Shown here: positions 37,401-51,152 of the stretch, piece by piece
Position numbering within the stretch: the first letter of the stretch is position 1
Layout: every line of letters starts with the position of its first letter
Source: Callaeas wilsoni
Taxonomy: Eukaryota; Chordata; Aves; Passeriformes; Callaeidae
Direction of reading: 5' to 3'
NCBI GenBank assembly: GCA_013398955.1
Contig: VWPU01002895.1
Location: forward strand, 41,655-105,654
DNA: 64,000 bases
Translations under genes and position numbers: made by a program
Notes under the pieces: generated by a model
What the model was told of the DNA's origin: nothing
Seen by the model: the letters and a program-made list of their open reading frames with translations, nothing else
Databases searched by the model: none

Positions 37401-40400
37401 GAGTGATTTATAGGTTTTTGCGGTGATAGATGACTATTCAGTGCTAAGTCAGTCATTCTAGTTATTAGGTTCTCCAGTGTTCCTCAAAAGAAACTTCTGA
37501 TAATATGGAGCTTGTGATTTTGGTGTTTTGGTTTGGTGACTTGGGTGTGTTCTTTGAGTAAGTGACATCACAAATACTGCCTGTTTACGCAAAACTTTTT
37601 CAGATGCAAGATTTGGCCCCAGAGCCATTGCCTCTCATCTTGGGCAGTCTCCTGTCATCCAGTGCAGTCTAAGAGTAGTTTATTCAGTCTGCCTGGCAGG
37701 CATAAAAAATGCAAATTTCTGTCCAAAGCTGTTAGAGGCTAACTTGCCAAGTAGGATTACTTGCTGCCTTGATTATGATTTCAGTGGTGTTTACCACACA
37801 TTTTACTTAACGGAATTTCTTTGTTTTCACCTTTTAAAAGTAGTTCTGTACTCAGCTGAGACCCTTCAGAAGACCCGTGATTTGACAACTTCTTGGTCAA
37901 GTGCTCATCCACATACCCAGAGCCCAGTGTTCCCATTCCTGCTGTGAACACGTGTGTGTTAAAAGCCTGTTGCTGCCCAATTGTTTTGTAGTGAATGCGA
38001 GCAGTAAGATAGTATGCTAATTTAAACTCATGGTTATAAATTACTGGTCTCTTGGCAAATGAGCAGGAACACATCGCACCTCTGTAAAGAAAAGTATGCA
38101 TAATAATGAGTGCATAGTTATTTAAATTGCTTGGTTATCCCTTGACTGAGCTGAATCATTTCAGTTACAGTAGAAAAAACTCAAGCAGAGGATTTTTTTT
38201 AACATAAAATATGCAAGAAGCAAAGAAAATTGTTGAAACTATATCTAGTGACATTCAAAGGCAGTATCAGTGAATATGAAAGTCCTTTTGTAAACTTAAC
38301 CAAAAAATCATATTTGAGGAAAAAAGGAGTTTAAATATTGAAATTTTATGTTATGGATTTTCTCTTGTTAAAGGTGTCCCTTAATTACAAAATAATGCAA
38401 GTTAATCAAAAAGATTTCAGAACTGGAACACATTGAGAAAAGATCAGGTATTTTCCAGAGGAAAAGACCAAGATATTAACATCTCCTAGAAGTACTGCAT
38501 CCTTCTAAAGAAAACATAATAACATCTTATAGTACTCAGATTTTGAAAGTTTGAAATTATTTGAAAATATTTTTCTGCTACCTCAGTTTGGTTTTATACT
38601 TTCATGATCTTTGCAGCAAGTTCCACATTAAAATAAATTACATTAATTTTAAATCTCTAAGTTAATAATGCTGCTGTAATGTAGGTGAAGCCCTTTCTCA
38701 AAAACTCAGTGTCTACCTCTACACAAATGTACTAACTTATCTATATTTTATCTGAATGTTAATGGAAAAGCAGTTTCTGCAATACAAAAATTATCTTGTG
38801 GCCAGAGAGCAGATTGTATAGTCCATACATTTTCCTCTCTTATGTTTTTTTGCTATGATGAAAATGCCAAAAAACTACGTTTCACCCTGTATTTAAGAAA
38901 TATGCAAGCATACAGCCAAACTGCTGTTCCATAGCAAATGGCTCTGGTGTGACTGTCAGTGTACCTCTGTTCAGGGAGAAGTCCGCAAGCATCTGATATA
39001 TACGTTTGTCAATGCAAATCCGTCCAGGTCTACTGTTTCCAGAAGTCCCTGTAGATGTATTTGAAGAGTAAATGGTATCCTGAACTAATACTTATTCATT
39101 ATTAATCTCGATGCAGCTAGGAAGAAACAAATCTCATGTTCTCTCAACTGCTCAACACAGCAGAAGTGCCTGGTACAGTATGGAAGTAGTCATACTTCCA
39201 CACTTGACATGTTCCCAAGTTAGTTTTCCATTGACTGGCCATCCATTATGCCTGGTATGTGTTGGTATAATATGGGATTTTAAACATAAATATCCTACCA
39301 AAAAAGATCAACAGCAAGCAGAATGGCCTTGTTCCGGATTATGGTCCTCTTTGTGCTTATTGAGAGACATTAGTACAAGTCTTGATGTACAGATCTCCAG
39401 TCCAAAAAGAGAGGGCGTACACAACAGTTACTGAGCTCACCGGCAGAAAAAAACAGGAACTAAGTAAAAAGTGCCACTCACGTAGAAGATTTTTTTTTGT
39501 AGTGGTCAAATGGATGATCAAGACATCTATATACTTTTTATGTCTGCAACCTCTGACAATTACAGGCAAAATATTAATATTAAACTGCCAATCTAAATAA
39601 CTTCAAATTGTTTTCATGTCTCAGAAATGTTAAAACTAAACTTATGCTCTCTTATCTACCAAGTATTATTTATGAATTTGATTTTTAAGTTTTCAAACAC
39701 TACTTAAAGGAGTTTCAAAATACCTGGTGTCAGGTAAAATTAAAGTCAATTACTTTTCCAGAAATCTCAGGTCTTCCCAACTTGAAGAAGTCAGTGTGTT
39801 GTAGTTTGTACTCTGAATTTACAGCCTTGCACCACACTAAAGCTCTAAAAACAGCCTTCATTTGCAGGAAGAATGTGGCTAAGAAGAAAGCAGGGTGGAA
39901 TATGAACCTGGAGTCGGGATGCAACAAGAACAAGCTCATGAAGCTCAATGTAGAACACTGAAAATTCATGTATCATCAATCACACTGGCAAGTAACATCA
40001 TTTAGGAGACAGCTGCAGTGTCACATGGTGGCTGCTGAAGCTAGGATTGTGTATCGTTTATGTTCCTGTTTTCTTGTCTTTCCAAATGCTGGTGTCTGTT
40101 AAAACTTTCCAAGTTTCTTTACTTTTGTCTTTACTCCCTTTTCAGTCATCTCTAAAGTTCAAGTCTGTGTATGCTGTTTTGCAAAGATGCTCTAGGTGTT
40201 TCTACATGGACCAAGAACATGGAGCAGCACTGTGGCAGTATTGCCTGCAAGTTAATCAGCTCTGCTAAAAAGCTGATCGCTTTAACTCTGCCTGCACTAA
40301 CATGGGTGTCCTTGTTGTGAGACCTGTGGTGCTATTCTCTGCCACAGATGTTTATTGGTTCATTACAAGCTTGCTCTGAAGCCTCAGCATGAGCTGTGTA

Positions 40401-42534
40401 ACAGCACAGACATCTTTTGAGTGTCTGCCACAGAACACAATCTCTAAAATGCTATGAGGATATACTGGGAAAGCCCACAATTTTTTTTCCCATTAGCTTT
40501 TCATTTGGCCTGACAGTGTTGAAGTGATGTAAAGAATTTTAACTGTAGTCTTTCTTTGTTTTCAACTTCTTTAGAAAATGCAGTCTCGCTACAAGGAGCT
40601 GTCACCTTGATTTTGATTTTAAATTCAGTAGATGTAGATAAAACGTGCATTTCTATCAGACTCTCTCTAGTGTCACCTTTTTCAAGAGCTCTTAAGCAAT
40701 AACCTGTTTCTCAGTGAACGGAGGGCAATGTTGATCTCCTAATGTCTCCTAAGATGTGCCTGCCTCCAAACCTCTGAAGTACTTGCAAGTAGCTCATTAC
40801 TACAGACTGTGGCAAGAGGTAAAATACCCTCATACTGCTTGTTCAGGGACTACTTCCAAAGTTAGTGCTGACTGGTTCCATGATATATGTGGTTCTTCCT
40901 CGCATTTTGCAAATCTGCTACTACAGGAAATTAAGAAGTATCATTCAAGTAATGTTGAAAAGAAGTCACACAAATAGCACCAAATAAGAACTAACATCAT
41001 TATCTGATAGGAAATCCGAGATAATAGCGGTTTCTAAAATGTCCCTACTTGAACCAAATAATTATTCCCTTCCACTCTCCAGAAAATTTTAGTTAAGAAA
41101 ACAGAGAAAGACATGGAAAGTTAGCAGACGATGCATCAGACACTGGATTTTTTAGCTCTTCAGAGCCTATGATATCATATGTTTTTCTGTGACCTCATAC
41201 CTTTTACTATAAAACTTAAAAAAAAAAAAAAATTACTAGGCTAAAGCCTGCTAAGACAGAGAAGCTCACACTTAAACCCCGAAAGAGAGCCACAGAGTCC
41301 CTAACTTCTGCCTAATTTACAGCATTAGATAAAATACTCTGTATTTAATATTGTGTATGCAAATACAAATATTATTTTTTTCCCTAGATTTTAGCTTTTG
41401 ATTCCAGCTTCTAAATAATGTCCATCTTTTTTTCCTTTTTGTATCTGTATTCTCAAATTCTTTTAGAAATTGAATCTTGGACAACAATACTGGAGGGAAA
41501 TATTTTACTACTCTTGCTTTTCCCCTTGACACTCCTATAAGAAAAGAAACAACCCTGAATTTTTCACGGCAATTGAAGTATTGCTTTTGACAAGAACACA
41601 GAAGTCTAGAAGGTGCTAACAAGAGTCTTGATTTTAGATGCTAATTATTAGCCCTTCACTTCTATTAGTAAAATATAATCAGAAGTTGAAATTAGTTGAT
41701 CCTAGTTATCACTGATGTGAATGATGTTGGCCTAAAGCTCCAATATTGTGGTTCTTGGTGTTTTGATGTTGCTTATAGGAGTTATTGACGCAGGAATAAT
41801 CTCTCTTCAGTTGAATATATACTGCCACATGTATAGGTGTGAAAACAGAGAAAAAAATACTTGTAAATCATATTGAGATCAATAACATAAATGATAAACA
41901 TGATGGACATTGTATTTCTGAAGGATTATGCCATTTGCAAGCCAAAGACCTTATTCAAATCCTCTAAGGCTTCAGTCATTAAGTGACTGTTGCACAGATC
42001 AGACATGTAATCTTCCTAACTTCAGAAAATAGGTTTAACTTTTGTCTAGAACTTCAAATGTTTCGAAGAAGATTGCCTATCTTTCTCAGAAACTTCAAGT
42101 CCAAATTCTGCTGGAATAGCATCCAACTGATGTGAAGAATTTTTTTCATATTTTGCAAAGCAAAAGGTGATAACTCTTTTGTACACTGAGTGATGATAAA
42201 GGGATATATCTGGTTTATAATTTTTTAAGATATAGTCCTTTAAGTTCTTTTCGGCTATTCACGTGTGAAATCTCAGTTAAAGATCAAATTGTGAGTTCTG
42301 TAACTTTGACATTACAGAGTTTTCTTGGTTATTACAATTTATTTAAGTTTCTGGATCAGTTATGGACCAGCATATTGTCTTGCCATATACCTCACCAAAA
42401 AAAAATGAACTGGCATGGAAATTTTACATACGGCCCATACACACTCTCATTATGAAATATAAAATTCAATATTATTAGGCCTTGAACTAGAATAAGACTA
42501 AATCAGTATATCATCTCTTTATATAGCTCCCCTT
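31490..42534. other. Long AT-rich non-coding stretch
   Basis: About 11 kb without recognisable genes or dated repeats. Scattered 60-110-codon frames (for example 32690-32917, 36642-36905, 37781-38101 minus, 39111-39434, 41317-41622 minus) show no domain, no splice pattern and no similarity that I recognise. An A16 tract lies at 41218-41233. The lack of old transposons could mean age and decay, or purifying selection on regulatory DNA; this cannot be separated by eye. Confidence 0.5.
41218..41233. repeat. A16 tract
   Basis: Sixteen consecutive A residues following ATAAAACTT. No retrocopied gene is seen upstream. Confidence 0.9.
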
Positions 42535-43010
42535 GCCATTACTCTGGTTCTGACACAGAAGTATCAGAATTTACCCTGACAACATAGTAACAATTACCAG
42601 GAAAGTAAGGAAAGGAGATTTCCTGGGCATATATTTGTATCAGCCAGACAATGAATGCTTGACCTACCAGGTTATTTGTTTGAGTTAAACTCTCGGAGGA
42701 GGAGGTCAAGTACGCCCTCTGGCCAGAGTGTGCTCTTTGCCATGAGTCTGTCCAGCAGAGAAATTTGTAGCCCACAGCTGGATCCAGCAAGGAAAAGAGC
42801 CTTTTTTAAAAATAAAGTATGAGGAACCTTGGGAGAAGCCAGCCAGGCTTTTAACAAGCATGAAAAACCTTCCTGATGACCAGAAATAACTGGACAAAGG
42901 TTACTCCCACTTAGGAAGGTGGGCCATTTCAAATCAAGCCTGAAAGAATAAATCTGCAAGGGAGGGCTAAGAGGGTAAGGGAAGGAGTGTGGATAAATAT
43001 TTTCCATTTG
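42535..43010. other. Unclassified denser block, possibly an old repeat
   Basis: This 0.48-kb block is more GC-rich than its flanks and stays open on the minus strand in three overlapping frames (42539-42790, 42672-43007, 42706-42897). AATAAA hexamers occur on the plus strand at about 42811 and 42945. The composition and edges look like a decayed transposon or LTR. I do not recognise the family and see no target duplication. Confidence 0.25.
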
Positions 43011-45499
43011 ACTGAGTCGACATGTCTGTTGTCTCTGCGAGGATTATGTCAAAAATGGCCTTCAGACTAAAAACTTTTCAATCTGCTCTGGAAAATTCAC
43101 TACAGAAAACACGAGCTCACCTCTGGGTTTTGCATGATTTGAACATTATTTTTTTTTCATAATATTTTTTTAACCTGTTCATAAAAACACTCCCAAATCT
43201 ACATAAGCTGAATGTCCAGTGTATAGTACTCTAGCACTTAGAAGCAGGAAGGTCTTTGAGCCAAAGGACGTTGTTTTCTGTTTTCATAATTTATTCTTCA
43301 CTGACAGAAAGTCTCTGAGAATACATGTGGCACTGCATAAGTAATAACAAAATTTTCATACCTTTCCATAAATTTGTCTGACCTCTTGTTCAAACATGTT
43401 CTCCGTGGCTCTGTTGAATGTGAATATATGTCTGTAAGGAACAATACAGCAAGAGTCTCATATGAGTGGAATGTCTGCATTTTCATTTGTTTGCAAAGCA
43501 TCATGAATAACTTGCTATTATAAATTAATGTACTATAGTTGGCTCTGGTACAACTGCAGCAGTATTCCTCAGTGGAAAGTCTTGTTCTTAATCTTTAAAA
43601 AAAGAAGATGCTGTTCTTAAGTATTCTTGGGGGATTTTTAAAATTATTTTTCCCTTTCTTTGTAAAACCTAGCAAAATTCAAAGTTTGACACTAGTAGTT
43701 CTCTGAATAAGAGAAGAATGCAAATTTATGTTTTTTTCCTTCTGCTCTGCTTCTCCATGTAACAAGAGTTTATCATCATTCTCCAGAATATAACAAACTG
43801 TTATCTCCATTTACATGCAAAAGCAATCCCACATGTGTCCAGGTGAGGTTTTATATATACACATATAATGTACTCAGAAGTTCTAAAACTGTGATGCATC
43901 AAATTATTATCTGATAACTTGACATTTTGATGCTCCATTAAGATAGCTTGATGCTGTTCTACTCGGTTTCTAGGTCATAATTTCACATTTCTTCTAAACA
44001 AAGCAATGAGTGAAATTCCACATTAATTCTGAAGAAAGAAATTCAAATGGCATGAATCAGGAAAGTTATTGTCCAGAAGCAGCAGGAGCTGTGCTTCCGC
44101 AGGCATGGAGAGCCAGGACCTCTGTCCTCCCCAACATGCAGTTCTGAAGGTGCAGAAATGGGGCTCCTGGGCCAAGGCTGGTGGCAGGTTCCATGGAAAG
44201 CTGTGAGATTCACTAAGGCTTGTGAGAGCTCACAGAACCCTGAGAGGATGACCTTCTGATATCCCTGAAATAATGGGACCATCCTAGCAATTAGGTAATG
44301 GTGCTGTTTCTGCTCAAAGGAAAATTTTGGGTTAAGCTAACAATAGCATTATTTTGCCATGTTCATTCTTCTTGTCGGGTTGATGGTGAAATAGCTGGGA
44401 TGTGTACTTACAAGTGAGGGGAAAACTAGGAATATAGACAATTTCAGATTCGTTTCTTTTTCTTACACACACAGACACACAAATGCTGCAGCTGAATTCC
44501 TGTTCAGACAGAGAGGGCGTAGATTTAAAGTGGTGGATTTAGGTTTTGTAGCTATTGCATTACACTGTTACCAGAAGAAAATCTTTCACCAAGCTATGAG
44601 CAGACTGATAATAACACTAATAATGGTTCTTCTGTATATAAAGCTTCATGCCTGAGTTTGAAGCTCTAGTTTTAGAATTTCCTGTGATGCTGTGATTGTA
44701 GAACAATATTACCCAGTTTCTACTAACAAAAGTGAAGATGTGCCAGGGCTATTGTGGCACAGGAATAGAACTGGTTAAGTATTTAGGTAGAGCTGTGTAT
44801 CTGGTGTTTAGCTACTGCACACTCTTTTGAAAAACTAACAGTATAAGATTAAAAAAAACCTACCAAACATCACTAGCTGTGATAGTACATTTTTCCTCTT
44901 CTGTCTTTAGTGGAGGATACAACTCAGCTATTTTTATCTGGAAAATTATTTGCCTCAAACTCTGGGTTCAGTTGTCTACATTTTTGTTTAGCTTTTTTGA
45001 CATTTCTGAGAGTGACCCATCTCCAAAGGGTGAATTCAGCAGACCACAGAAGCAAGCACTAATAATGGATACGACATGGAAATGATTTAAGATGAAAGGT
45101 GTGCTTGAATTTGTAGGAAACTAGAATAACCTAAGAATGAGAATTTGCTCATGCTTTACTATTAGAAAAGCCCATGGTTACCACCGAAGAAAAGATTTGC
45201 CAGGGACTGAAGAGGTGTTTTTTTAATGTTTATTTACTTTTACTTCTTCAGTCTTTCCTTTTAAAAACAGCAACAAAAAAATTCAAATACAATTCGTCAT
45301 ATAGATAAAACGTATAAAGCTTCATTTTCAAAATATCTTGACTATAGCATGCTGTACAATTTTATGAATGAGGGTGCCATTATTTTGATGTCTAAAATGA
45401 GAAATGAACTGTTTTGGAAGCCTGACTGCCACTGTGGCTGCTGAGCTCTTCAGCAATTCTTACTCTGTGGGAATAACCTCAGTATTCCCAGCTCAGGGG

Positions 45500-45529
45500 A
45501 AAAAAAAAAAAAAAGAAGAAGAAAAAAAA
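45500..45529. repeat. A-rich low-complexity run
   Basis: A15 then GAAGAAG then A9. No associated retrocopy seen. Confidence 0.9.
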
Positions 45530-46255
45530 ATAACAATACCAACAGAGAGCATTTACAGAATTGCTCTTACACTTTTTTTTCCCCTTTGTTGTATGTTTCC
45601 AGAGATCTGGGAGCTCTTCAAATTCCAGAAAGCTAAATGTTTCCAAACACTTTTTTGTATTGGCATAGTTCTCAGGGGAAAAAAAGATCTCTTAATATGT
45701 CCTATGACAAATACACAAATAATCCAAGGCCAGCAGAGGAAAAGCTGAGGTTCAAGGCATCTGTTAAAGCCTGGACTGCTTCAGGCATGACAGTACGCTC
45801 TTGCTGGATCAATTAACTGGACTAGCCATGTGAAAATAGTTGGTAGGATGTACACAGATGATTAAGTTCTTTAATTTTTCATACAGCTACAAGCAGGAAA
45901 GTAGTCATAAGAGACAGAGTATACAGTCAAGCTTGGCTACATAGCAGACGTTAAGAACAAAGGTTTCTGCCAAACCAAGCAGAGATGCTACAGAAATGAG
46001 CAAATCTGCAGAAATTACTCCAGGTTTTGCTCTGCTTCACTTCACCAAAATGATTCATCCTTTAGTTTACTCCTTCCTTTGCACAAGAGCTTGTACGTAT
46101 GGACTTACCAATCTCGGACAGGCAAAGATTCATTTCCTTTGAAGATGACTGGGTCCTTTTCCTGAAAGTCAGCTTTGCCAGGTAAGCTGGCAGAAGGCAC
46201 ACATATTTCATCAGAAAAATATTTATACAGTAAGACAGCACAGTGATTTTGATTA

Positions 46256-46296
46256 ACATGTGCTTGTGTAGAACATTCCACATGTGCTTGTGTAGA
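46256..46296. repeat. 17-bp direct repeat, period 24
   Basis: ACATGTGCTTGTGTAGA occurs at 46256-46272 and again at 46280-46296, separated by ACATTCC. It is a recent-looking local duplication in unique DNA. Confidence 0.93.
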
Positions 46297-46924
46297 GTGT
46301 TTCCTGCTTTTTGCTTGTTTCCCTTGCTGGTGTAAGATACAAAACTCTTGTTATCATCTCACATGTAAAATCTTTCAAATGTGGTTACAAGTCTCTGGTG
46401 CTTGAAGTGCTAGCTAAATGATCCACAGATACCAAAGTCCTATTTTTAAAGACTTTTTTCCTGAAGCTTTTTTTCTTTTTCTTAACATCCTCATATTGTG
46501 AATGCTCAGCATCTCCGTAAGTCAGGCCATGGGTAATCCTATGCAAGACCTGAAGTGCTAAGAGTCAATTGATGTTCTTAAACTATATCTGTGAAGGCAA
46601 TGCACAGGACTGTACAGTGAGGTAGGGCCAACATGATTTTGAGAAACTGGGAGAGCCTTTAGAATTTCCTTTGGAGGAGTTAATTGGACATAATGCTGCT
46701 TAGCTCAAGGGAGAACACATGCGTGGAAAGGCATATTTAATGTCACAGCCTATAAATACCTGATGTCAAAGTAACAGTAGCTTTTTTCCTTCCCATTACA
46801 AACTAAAGACAAAAAAATTATATTATTGGCTTTCAGTGATTTGCAATACTCATTGTCTCTGAAAGATTCTGACATCCATACGTGCAACTCTCATTCATCT
46901 TCTGAACATGAGGTGTTCACCAAC

Positions 46925-47072
46925 AAAGATAAGTTCTGAGCAACTGGCTACACAATTAATGTATGTAAGAACACCATGACAGAACAATTTTGAGGGCAAC
47001 TTTTCAACAATATATTCAGGGACTACACAACTGCATTATCAGCACATGATATGTATTTCTATGATTCTATGT
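46925..47072 (+). mobile_element. Possible CR1 3'-end remnant
   Basis: The segment ends in TTTCTATGATTCTATG (about 47057-47072), the CR1 tail pattern. Upstream, 'ctgagcaactggct' (about 46936) and 'attttgagggcaacttttca' (about 46987) parallel phrases in the CR1 3' UTR. The spacing between tail and body is wider than usual, so an insertion or coincidence must be allowed. Confidence 0.5.
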
Positions 47073-47171
47073 CTTGCAGATACAAAAGCACTTTAATACT
47101 GACAATTTCAGAATTTCAACAGTGGTGTAGTACTTGGCATTTTTTCATTCTTATCTAGCACCATAGTTCTC

Positions 47172-47189
47172 AAAAAAAAAAAAAAAAAA
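47172..47189. repeat. A18 tract
   Basis: Eighteen consecutive A. On the minus strand it lies within two overlapping open frames, which are artefacts of phenylalanine codons. Confidence 0.9.
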
Positions 47190-47811
47190 GAAGAGGAAAC
47201 AGGGTACTGTATATATAAAGAAAAGGAGTCTGCTCTGAAAGAAGCAGAAAGCAGTAACAAAGGCTGTTTCGTGGGAGTCTGGGGAATTTGCATTGCATGA
47301 TGGAAAATAGGTGGCATAACTGATGAACAGGCAAAAGGTGACCCCAGATTCTACTGCAGCCGTCTGGGTGTTACATTGTGTCATTGCTTGAAAGACTGAC
47401 ACGGAGCAGTTCTGAGCCTGTGTTACTTGGTTGTAAAGGTGACCCTATCATTAACTTGTCCCAGACAGAGGAAAGACATTTGCAGTTCAGCCACATCCCC
47501 ATACCTAGATCCACTTGTTTGAAATTTAATTAAAGCCAATATAAAGCTAAAACAAGTTCAGTGCTTGTCTGAGGAGGTGAATACAATAGCCTTAAGAGTC
47601 TAGATTTGAAACTGAACACTGGAATTTATATTATTTAATTTAATGTCAATCAGCTTTGCAAATCAGCTTTGCTCTACTGGTGTAGTTGCATCAAGAGGGA
47701 AACATGAGATTTATACAGCATTTGCACTACACATTTAAATACTCAAAGCTTTTGTTTGTATGCTATACATATAGCCATAAATATTTAAAGAGTAAAAATA
47801 TTTTAACTATT

Positions 47812-47827
47812 AAAAAAAAAAAAAAAA
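47812..47827. repeat. A16 tract
   Basis: Sixteen consecutive A within AT-rich DNA. No further signal. Confidence 0.9.
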
Positions 47828-50800
47828 TACATAAGCCAAATTTAACTCAAAAAAAAAAGAGGTTTAAGTTCATAAGTATATGAACTGTTACACAAAAGAC
47901 TGCTATGCTTATTAAATGTTTGGTGGTATATTTTCAGCTGTATTATTTTGAGGGAATGTATCATGCACTCTGCTATTAATATCAGCCTGGAAGGCTGTAC
48001 TTTCTACTTGAATACAGCTTTATGTTATGCTTACAAGAATTTCTTAATAAGAGAGATCCTTACCTGCTATGAATTAAAAAACACCATCTGTTTCTTTGGA
48101 CGTCTGCTGTGGCTTGGGCTTCACTCACAGTGCAATGAAATGACATGGTTGTTCACCCTTCCTTTCCTCCTACTTCAAACCATGCATCAAAGGGGTTTTT
48201 GAATGCATCCTGATACAAGAAGGATGCACAGGAATCAGTGGGTCTGTAAGCCTTCCCAGAGAGGGCAACTCTGGCTTTCCTGCTGTACTGACTCGTGAAA
48301 TTTAGGCATTTTCCTGGAGATATGTGGATTAGATGAAACCTTACTGTTGACTGAATAGGACTTGCAACCTAATGTTGACCTGAAGGAAGAGAAACAGAGG
48401 AATGCCCCACAGGCACAGGATCAGAGATGGGACCTGTAGGGCTGGTGGTGAGAAGCTGATCACGTGGATGAAAATTTTTTGCAGTGGTGCCACCTCTTGA
48501 AGCTATGAGGTCTCACAAACAGTTGAAAACCTAGACAGCGAGAAAGAGAAGGGACTAGGATTCTTTGAAAGGAAGATGGGCTCCAGCATCAATAGAAATG
48601 CAGAACTGGAGCCAGGGCTCACCACTTGGACCAGTACGGTGTTGTCACCCCTCTCCAGCGAACACCAGAGTTAATTCTGGTGTCATATTCCAGAAAGGCA
48701 AACAAGTTGAGCCTGCAGAAAGCTGAGGGTGCAAGTCATGCTAGGTGACAGCCTAAAAGAAAGGACCAAACAGTCCTGTTTATTGTCCTGAGCAAAAGCA
48801 CGGTCTATGACCGGTAATAGAGAGAGCAGGGAAGAAGGAGAAGGGAAATTGAGAAGTGCTGCACTCATGCTTACAGTGGTAGAGATAACTGCCTCCATAC
48901 AAAGAATGTTCAGTTGCCATTGCAAGTGCTTTCCAGTCATTTCAGGCATGTACTACACTTCTCTGAATGTTGCAATAAATCAGTAATACTGTATTCAAGT
49001 TCTTCAGTATTTGCTGTTAGAAATCCTGCAGTGTATATCCAGGAAAAAAGATAAAAATATTGTACTGAGGGCTTTTCATGCATGCAGCAGTACTATGGCA
49101 TCACTGTTTGCAGACTCATGAAACTTTTGTGAAAACCATGATAGGTAACTGGAGAAAGATACTTTGGATTATTAGCCTTTTGAACAGACATGTGCCCAAA
49201 CTGTGTTCCTGGGAAAAAACTGAACTCCTGAGAAAAACACTAACTAAGATGTTATATAATTTGACACTCTCCATCTGTTAACTTTGCACTACTGTGATAT
49301 TCCACAAGTGGTATTTACACAAGACATTTGAGGATTTTAAGCCAAGTCTAGTCTAAATAAACCTTATTAAATATGATGCCCAAAATTAAACAGATTGTCC
49401 ACATAGATACAGTAAGTAGTTTGGATATATTTGGCCAGATGGAGCTTGTCTGAGAGTGGGGTGTGATCATTAGAGTAATGGGGAGGAGGGTCTCCTTCAT
49501 CCCCAGATACTAATTGTTGATCACAAACCAAACAAGTTATCTGAGCAGTGATCATATTGTGCTTCAGATCTTGAATCCCAAGATTCAGTACACTACATTA
49601 CTGGATTTATGTTTGGTTTGTTCTTTTAAAGTGAGTTTTCACAGTTTTATAAAGTCAGTTTTACCTAGAAATCTTTCAGTTCTATATAAGGAATCCATTC
49701 CTGAATGCTTTTGGCTTATATTTTTATTTAAATTTTAGTTTTTCTGTCCATGCGTAATGAAACTCTGAGTCTTACAGGTCTGCTATTTGTTCACAGTACT
49801 CTTATGTGCCTTTAGCATGCAATTCACCCCTGCAGATAGAGTCAGTAAGAGTTTTATATCATCTTTCCATGATGAATGAACCTTATGCTTTTCTCTGTAA
49901 GGTTTCCATTTCAAAGATGCAAAACAGAAATTATTAACAGACATGTTAAACTTGGAATTATTTTTTGGAACAAAATGAAACCATCTAGCACTGAAAAGTA
50001 TAAAAATTGTTTTGCAAACTGTGTTGCTTGTGTAAGTCTATAATTACTCTGTTAACATGATGTGTTTATAAGTCAGTTGCAGCATAAGCACATCATTCTG
50101 TCTGTGTGGAAATCCGCCAACTGAAATACAGACTACTGTTGGCAGCAAAACTACTGCACTCTAAAGACAGAAATTTGTCAGCTTAAACAGGTGCTGCAGC
50201 CTGTGACCTTGACATCTAATTTATACTCTGTCAGGTATATTAGATTTCATGGGCAAAGTGTGTATATAGACCAGCTGGCTTCTTACGGCACCTTAAATGG
50301 GCTCCAGCTCTTAAAAGGCAGGTATTTTGCTCTTAAACACCGACAAACAAAATTGTACCTGTTGTCTGTATTATCTTTTTGTATGTATGATCCCCTTTTT
50401 TTATTTCTGAGGAGACTGAAAGAAGGACATTTCTGAAAAGCATTGACTATAGGGACACTTTCCACTTAGGGATACACTACAGTTTGTGCAAGAAGAATAC
50501 ACAGAAACATTCATGTTCCTGTGTACTTCAGAAACCACATGTGATTATCACTATTTTCTCTCGTCTACATTGCTGAGAAGAGATTAAATTAACTCAACTC
50601 TGCCTTGTTTTTTGGGACTACAGGCTGCTAGTCATACAGACAGAAAAGCTGCCAAACTGCCTAACTATCTTCATGATGCAGGATTCCTGACTGACTTTGT
50701 TGATCTAGATCTAATCAGTCTTTCTGAGTTGAGAAACTCAGCTATCAGTAGCCTCTAAGTTAGAAATAGTAGATTTGGATGCTGCCATGACTGGGAATCA

Positions 50801-51136
50801 GAGGCTGGAGAGAACAGACCTCCCATGCTGGCTTTTTCTCCCTCAAGCAGTTCATTAGCTAACAAGTGAGATATTGAGACAATAAAAGCAGTAATCAATA
50901 TAGGCAATTTTAACTACATAGTTAGAATATAAAAAGGAATTAAGCAAACAAAATAAGATTCTCAAGTTCCTCTTCTAAGAATTTTAAACCTAGATTTGGA
51001 GTGTAGACATGGAGAAGTAATGGAAAAGGGGCATTTTCCTGTTGACAAAGATGATCAAGTATCACTCAAAGTATCACTTTGAAAACACTCATTCACGTCT
51101 TTCCTCATAGATTCTTAATCCTTTAAGGAATCATTT

Positions 51137-51152
51137 AAAAAAAAAAAAAAAA
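51137..51152. repeat. A16 tract
   Basis: Sixteen consecutive A followed by GAGAGAAG. No retrocopy identified. Confidence 0.9.

Larger units (their letters stand above)
43011..46919. other. AT-rich non-coding stretch
   Basis: No supported gene. A small GC-richer island at 44060-44280 contains a 79-codon minus-strand frame of unknown meaning. A-rich low-complexity DNA lies at 45500-45529. A direct repeat at 46256-46296 is listed separately. Confidence 0.55.

Noticed and set aside
37960..38045. Possible conserved enhancer with a homeodomain-like ATGCTAATTTAA motif
   Set aside because: Short AT-rich motifs occur everywhere here. Conservation cannot be judged from one sequence.
44638..44650. TATATAAAG element near 44636 as a promoter
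   Set aside because: No AATAAA, CCAAT or GC-rich context follows, and TATA-like motifs are expected by chance in such AT-rich DNA.
47205..47222. TATATATAAAG near 47209 as a promoter
   Set aside because: It is next to an A18 tract and has no start-site or exon context.
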